From: Mycolicibacterium austroafricanum
GTDB taxonomy: Bacteria; Actinomycetota; Actinomycetes; Mycobacteriales; Mycobacteriaceae
Length of the DNA: 64,000 nt
Reading direction: 5' to 3'
Assembly (NCBI RefSeq): GCF_902705885.1
Contig: NZ_CACSIP010000076.1
Coordinates: 102,305 to 166,304 of the forward strand
Numbering within the stretch: position 1 is the stretch's first letter; the number at the start of each line of letters is the position of its first letter. Positions 60,569 through 64,000 of this stretch are shown here, in pieces. The notes below the pieces were generated by a model. That model saw nothing but the letters and a program-made list of their open reading frames with translations, was not told the origin of the DNA and searched no databases. The translations under genes and the position numbers were made by a program.

Positions 60569-62965
60569 CTAGATCATGTCGTTGCGGGTCAGCCACCGCA
60601 TGATCGGCCAGCCGACGAACACCGGCAGCCAACAGGTCAGGATCCGGTAGAGCAGCACCGAGGGCACCGCGACCGCCGCGGGGACGCCGAACGCGGCGAG
60701 GCCACCGATGAGTGCGGCTTCCACGGCGCCGACGCCGCCCGGCGTGGGGGCTGCGGCGGCCAGGGTGCCGCCGACCATCGTCACGATCGTGACGGTGACG
60801 AAGCTGACGTCGCCGCCGAACGCTTCGATGCTCGCCCACAACGCCAGTGCGGCTCCGAGCGTGGTTGCCGCACAACCGAATACGATCAGCGCGAGGCGTT
60901 TGGGTTCGCGGGCCAGCTCGCGCAGGTCGTCCAAGACCTCCTTGACGCGGGGCCGGACCGCGGTGGCCAGCCAGCGTCGCAGCTTGGGGACGAACAGTGA
61001 GACTCCGACGGCTCCCAACGCCGCACCGGCGATCAGATACAGCACCGTGCTGCTCGGCACGAACCGCGACAGGTTGGCCGACACACCCAGCGCTGCGCTG
61101 AAGAAGACCAACAGGGTGATGTGGGTGATCACCTGCACCGACTGCTGCAGAGCCACCGCGGTGGTGGCGCGCAACGCGCCCAGCCCACCCTTCTGCAGGA
61201 ACCGGGTGCTCAACGCCAGACCGCCGACACCGGCCGGGGTCGTGGTCGCGGCGAACGTGTTCGCCACCTGCATGATGGCCAGATTGCGGAACTTCACCAT
61301 GCCGTCGGCACACGCCCACAGCGCGGCGCCGGCGCCCAGGTATTTCAGCGCGGACACCGCCAACCCGGCCAGCGCCCACCACCAGTTCGCCGAACGCAGT
61401 TCGGAGAAGAACACCGGCACCGAGGCGATGAACGGATACGCGACGTAGACCAGCGCGACCAGCAGCACCATCTGGATGAGCTGGCTGCGGGTGAACCGGG
61501 TGATGGTCTCCGCCTTGATCTGGTCGGCACCGGTCTGGCGCTTCACCTCGTCGCGGGCAGTGGACATCGCAGTGCCGGCGTCGCGCACCGCCGCCCGGAC
61601 ACGTTTCGGCACAGCAGATTTGGTGAGACGACGGGACGCCGCCAGCACGGCCTCGTTCCCGAACACCGTGATCGCGGCCCGCACCGCGGGTTCGGCGCCA
61701 TAGAGGTCGGTGGTCGTCAGGAGCAGTTGCGCGATGTCGGTGTGCAGGTGCGCGTCGGAGGCACCGTACTCGGCATAGGTGAAGCCGCCGAACATCGGCG
61801 TCCCGTCGACGACGGTGATCTCCTTGCTGCGCAGATCACCGTGGGAGATCTGTTGGCTGTGCAGGACACCGAGCGAGTCCCACACCCGCGTCACAGGTGT
61901 CTCGTCGACGCACTCGTTGATCGTCACCCCGGCCGAGGGCTCGCGCGCGTACAGCGTCCAGCCACGGTCCAGGGTCGCCACCGCGATCGGGGACGTGTTG
62001 GCCAGCGCCAGGTCACCGACGGCCACGGCCATCAACGCCCGGTGCTCGACGGCGCGACGCATCGAGGTCTGCATGGGCGCGGTCTCGCTGTCACGCAGTC
62101 GCAGCTTGCTCCAGAACTGCCGCAGGGCACCGCCGCCGCGTTGATGCGGCCCGTACAGTTCGACCACCGCGGTGCCGGGTTCGGGGTCCGCGCCCGCAGC
62201 GCTCGCGTCTTGCGTCGCGGTGAGCACCAACGGTCCGCGCCCGGCCGGGCGGACCACCGTCAGCGCCGACACCGAAAACATCCGCCGCGACATCGCCCGC
62301 ACTGCGCCGTCGAGCGGCACCTCCAGTGCCGGTGTTCCCACGACGAGCACCACCAGCGCGCCGACGAACCAGCCCACCGCGAGGCCGAGCAACGAGCGGG
62401 CCGGCACCACCGCGCTGACGACGAGATGGATCGGTACGAACGCCAGCAGCAGCGCCCACCACCAGTGCCGCCAGCGGGCCGGCAGCCACGGGCCCGACAC
62501 GGTCAGCACCGCCGCCAGCATCGCGATCCACCGCGGATCGTCGAGGAATTGTGACAGCACGGTGTCGAGACGCTCGGTCAGGTCGAAGTGCCAGCGCGGC
62601 GCGGCGATGCCGTTGCCGGTGATCGACAACGACAGGATGGCGATCACCCCGGCCGCGGCATAGGCGCCCAGCAGCTTCCATTGGCGGGCGACGATCAGGC
62701 CGATCAGGATCATGAACGGCAACGCCAGGATCGCCACGCCGTAGATCAGATAGACAGCGTTGGACTGGGTGGGGCTGAGTACACCGACGAGATCGGAGAG
62801 CGACTTCTCCAGCGCTTCCCACTCGTTTCTGGTGATCAACGAGCTGGTGATGACGACGACGAGGAACGTCGTGGCGAGCATCAGACGCACGATGTCGTTG
62901 GTCCGCCGGGTCAACGGTTGGAGCAGGCTGCCGGAGACAGCGATGTCCCGCCCGTCAACTCGCAT
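60569..62965 (-). CDS. Lysylphosphatidylglycerol-synthase-TM-like protein with kinase-like domain
   Basis: 798 residues from ATG 62965. Six membrane helices (about 25-240), then a kinase-like cytoplasmic part (about 300-450) with HGDLRSKEITVVDG, where the asparagine expected after HGDL-x-x is replaced by Lys, so kinase activity is doubtful. The C-terminal part (about 480-798) is a flippase-like UPF0104/LPG_synthase_TM bundle (FNLVGGTLAAAAPTPGGVGAVEAAL-type motif). Members translocate or modify lipids. A fatty-acid or sugar-lipid role in mycobacteria is not known. Confidence 0.8.
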   Translation of the reverse strand: MRVDGRDIAVSGSLLQPLTRRTNDIVRLMLATTFLVVVITSSLITRNEWEALEKSLSDLVGVLSPTQSNAVYLIYGVAILALPFMILIGLIVARQWKLLGAYAAAGVIAILSLSITGNGIAAPRWHFDLTERLDTVLSQFLDDPRWIAMLAAVLTVSGPWLPARWRHWWWALLLAFVPIHLVVSAVVPARSLLGLAVGWFVGALVVLVVGTPALEVPLDGAVRAMSRRMFSVSALTVVRPAGRGPLVLTATQDASAAGADPEPGTAVVELYGPHQRGGGALRQFWSKLRLRDSETAPMQTSMRRAVEHRALMAVAVGDLALANTSPIAVATLDRGWTLYAREPSAGVTINECVDETPVTRVWDSLGVLHSQQISHGDLRSKEITVVDGTPMFGGFTYAEYGASDAHLHTDIAQLLLTTTDLYGAEPAVRAAITVFGNEAVLAASRRLTKSAVPKRVRAAVRDAGTAMSTARDEVKRQTGADQIKAETITRFTRSQLIQMVLLVALVYVAYPFIASVPVFFSELRSANWWWALAGLAVSALKYLGAGAALWACADGMVKFRNLAIMQVANTFAATTTPAGVGGLALSTRFLQKGGLGALRATTAVALQQSVQVITHITLLVFFSAALGVSANLSRFVPSSTVLYLIAGAALGAVGVSLFVPKLRRWLATAVRPRVKEVLDDLRELAREPKRLALIVFGCAATTLGAALALWASIEAFGGDVSFVTVTIVTMVGGTLAAAAPTPGGVGAVEAALIGGLAAFGVPAAVAVPSVLLYRILTCWLPVFVGWPIMRWLTRNDMI

Positions 62966-62987
62966 GTGGCAACGATCTCTCGGTTGG

Positions 62988-63013
62988 CTGGTGGGCCGTC
63001 GACGACCCACCAG
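62988..63013. promoter_or_regulatory. Near-perfect 26-base palindrome upstream of the flippase-like gene
   Basis: CTGGTGGG at 62988 and CCCACCAG ending at 63013 flank CGTCGACG; only one base pair of 13 (62996/63005) fails to match. It lies 23 bases before the ATG, a good operator or leader hairpin. Confidence 0.6.
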
Positions 63014-63095
63014 ACAACTTAGCGAGTGTTCGGTGCTCTCTGGTACATGTGGCAGGGGCACCCCTGGTGAGATGCTCCTCGCAGCGCGGCGGCGG

Positions 63096-63422
63096 TCAAC
63101 CGATGTCGACGAAGTAGAAACGGCCGGTGGTCTCCACGACCCGGTCTGTCTGGTTGCGATCGTTTCCCTGACGTCCCATCTGTAGGACCACCTGTTTCAT
63201 CTGTGGGCCCGGTCGGACCGCGACGACGTCGGCTTCCTCCAGGGGCACGGTGCTGACTCGATTGACGATGACGTAGTTGCCGTCTTCCTCGAGCATGTCG
63301 ATGACCTGCATGGCGTTGCCGGCCCCACCGGGGGCGGCCGCAGCAGGGGCGGTCGATCCGACGATCACGGCGGAGAGTGCGGCGGCGAGTCCGGCGGTGC
63401 CGGCGAGGGTGATGATCTTCAT
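63096..63422 (-). CDS. Small secreted protein, paralogue B
   Basis: 108 residues from ATG 63422. Signal peptide MKIITLAGTAGLAAALSAVI ... APAAAAPG. The mature part AMQVIDMLEEDGNYVIVNRVSTVPLEEADVVAVRPG ... ETTGRFYFVDIG mirrors the neighbouring gene, so the two are tandem duplicates. No cysteines; small exported mycobacterial protein of unknown function. Confidence 0.85.
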   Translation of the reverse strand: MKIITLAGTAGLAAALSAVIVGSTAPAAAAPGGAGNAMQVIDMLEEDGNYVIVNRVSTVPLEEADVVAVRPGPQMKQVVLQMGRQGNDRNQTDRVVETTGRFYFVDIG

Positions 63423-63509
63423 GAGGGTCTGTGCTTTCTGGTTTGAAGGGCTTCTCTGCCGGTGGTGTGGTGCTGACCCGAATGCGTTACATCGACCGGG
63501 CAGAGCAGC

Positions 63510-63541
63510 AGAGAGGGCGCCCCAGTAGGGGCGCCCTCTCT
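63510..63541. terminator. Hairpin terminator between the paralogues
   Basis: AGAGAGGGCGCCCC and GGGGCGCCCTCTCT form a perfect 14-base-pair stem with the four-base loop AGTA. It lies just after the stop of the 63554-63862 gene (minus strand); there is no T run, as is common for mycobacterial stem terminators. Confidence 0.8.
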
Positions 63542-63553
63542 GCGGTGTGCGGG

Positions 63554-63862
63554 TTACTTGACGTCGACGAAGTACACGTTGCCGGTGGTTTCGAGGACCT
63601 TGTCGTCGCCCTGGGCGTCCCAGACGTACTCGCGGATGGGCTGGCCCTGGCGGACCGCGACGACCTCTGCGTTGTCGAGTGCGGTCGATCCCTGGCGGTT
63701 GACGATGACGCGGTGGCCGTCGGCTTCCAGCGAGCTGATGGTGTCGGCGGCGCTGCCGGAGCCGGAAGGGGCGGCGGCGGCGGAGCCGGCCAGACCCATG
63801 AAGGCGGCGGTGAATCCGGTGGCGGCGGCGGTGACGGCGGTGGCGGCGGTGAGGTTCTTCAT
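63554..63862 (-). CDS. Small secreted protein, paralogue A
   Basis: 102 residues from ATG 63862. Signal peptide MKNLTAATAVTAAATGFTAA ... GSAAAAPSG. Mature TISSLEADGHRVIVNRQGSTALDNAEVVAVRQG ... LETTGNVYFVDVK, aligned throughout with the next gene (DG-x-x-VIVNR, AEVVAVR, ETTG-x-x-YFVD). Transcribed first of the pair; a strong terminator follows it, so the two probably have separate regulation. Confidence 0.85.
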   Translation of the reverse strand: MKNLTAATAVTAAATGFTAAFMGLAGSAAAAPSGSGSAADTISSLEADGHRVIVNRQGSTALDNAEVVAVRQGQPIREYVWDAQGDDKVLETTGNVYFVDVK

Positions 63863-63980
63863 TGTTCTTCTCCCTATGTGGTCGATCTTGGTGTTCTGAC
63901 CCGTCCAACCAGGCCTGCGCACGGATGATTTCCGCTGGCAGAAATTGATCGACCCCTGGCAGAAACCCGCCCGCCCTTCC

Positions 63981-64000
63981 CGCCGGAACGGTATTCCAGC
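63981..64000. repeat. Left arm of a third family 2 palindrome at the window edge
   Basis: CGCCGGAACGGTATTCCAGC is identical to the left arms at 42005 and 44350. The rest lies beyond the window; it should end near 64043 if its length is again 63. Confidence 0.8.

Overview
The window is high-GC actinobacterial DNA, almost certainly from a (probably fast-growing, environmental) Mycobacterium/Mycolicibacterium. The markers are an antigen-85-like esterase, an MMPL transporter, a mycothiol-dependent DinB-type enzyme, an F420-type luciferase-like oxidoreductase, a DUF732 secreted protein, a membrane-anchored Ser/Thr kinase and frequent GTG starts. It is tightly packed, with no rRNA, tRNA, CRISPR array, transposase or phage genes seen. 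No gene-free stretch exceeds 300 bases; the longest (4392-4683, 292 bases) holds only a palindromic repeat.

Layout. 1-4.4 kb: end of a zeta-toxin/ParD-like TA module with a double palindromic operator, an F420-type oxidoreductase, a frameshifted gene, and a NERD-nuclease/SF1-helicase fusion. 4.7-16.1 kb: housekeeping-type genes (membrane protein, mycothiol enzyme + DsbA-like pair, TerC, YceI, Ser/Thr kinase, molybdopterin oxidoreductase, IlvD of the long type, XRE and TetR regulators). 16.3-22.7 kb: MBL hydrolase and a jetABC (Wadjet/Mks condensin-like) operon in which no jetD nuclease gene is present. 23-33.7 kb: lipoprotein, serine hydrolase, baeRF-like protein, threonine aldolase, a PIF1-like helicase with DnaQ-like and BRCT regions, VapBC, and a TVP38 membrane protein. 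33.7-37.5 kb: an uncharacterised two-gene operon, a small protein plus a 1039-aa protein with two P-loop ATPase domains (the second HerA-like). 37.5-49 kb: DUF732, rhodanese, PPOX, DUF4344 peptidase, Ag85-like esterase, PhyH dioxygenase/MarR/EEP, TspO-like, glycogen phosphorylase, MASE1-GGDEF. 49-53.9 kb: MMPL exporter-type III PKS-methyltransferase-FAD oxidoreductase, the same gene set as the Streptomyces srsABC phenolic-lipid operon. 55-60.3 kb: cupin-Tdm-like-Tmm-like-tartrate dehydrogenase-like genes, a candidate methylated-amine (TMA/TMAO) catabolic operon. 60.6-64 kb: a flippase-like membrane protein and a tandem pair of small secreted paralogues.

The strongest unexplained signal is in the spaces between genes. 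Six copies of one palindrome (835 to 17092), all exactly 63 bases, and a second unrelated palindrome family, also exactly 63 bases with 21-base arms and a 21-base loop (42005, 44350, and one entering at 63981), sit at gene ends and often supply the stop codon. A third family, a ~65-70-base unit beginning CCGCGAAATATCATTCCGGG, occurs as an inverted pair 155 bases long at 60406-60560 and as the same inverted pair enclosing the whole threonine aldolase gene at 28707-29887.
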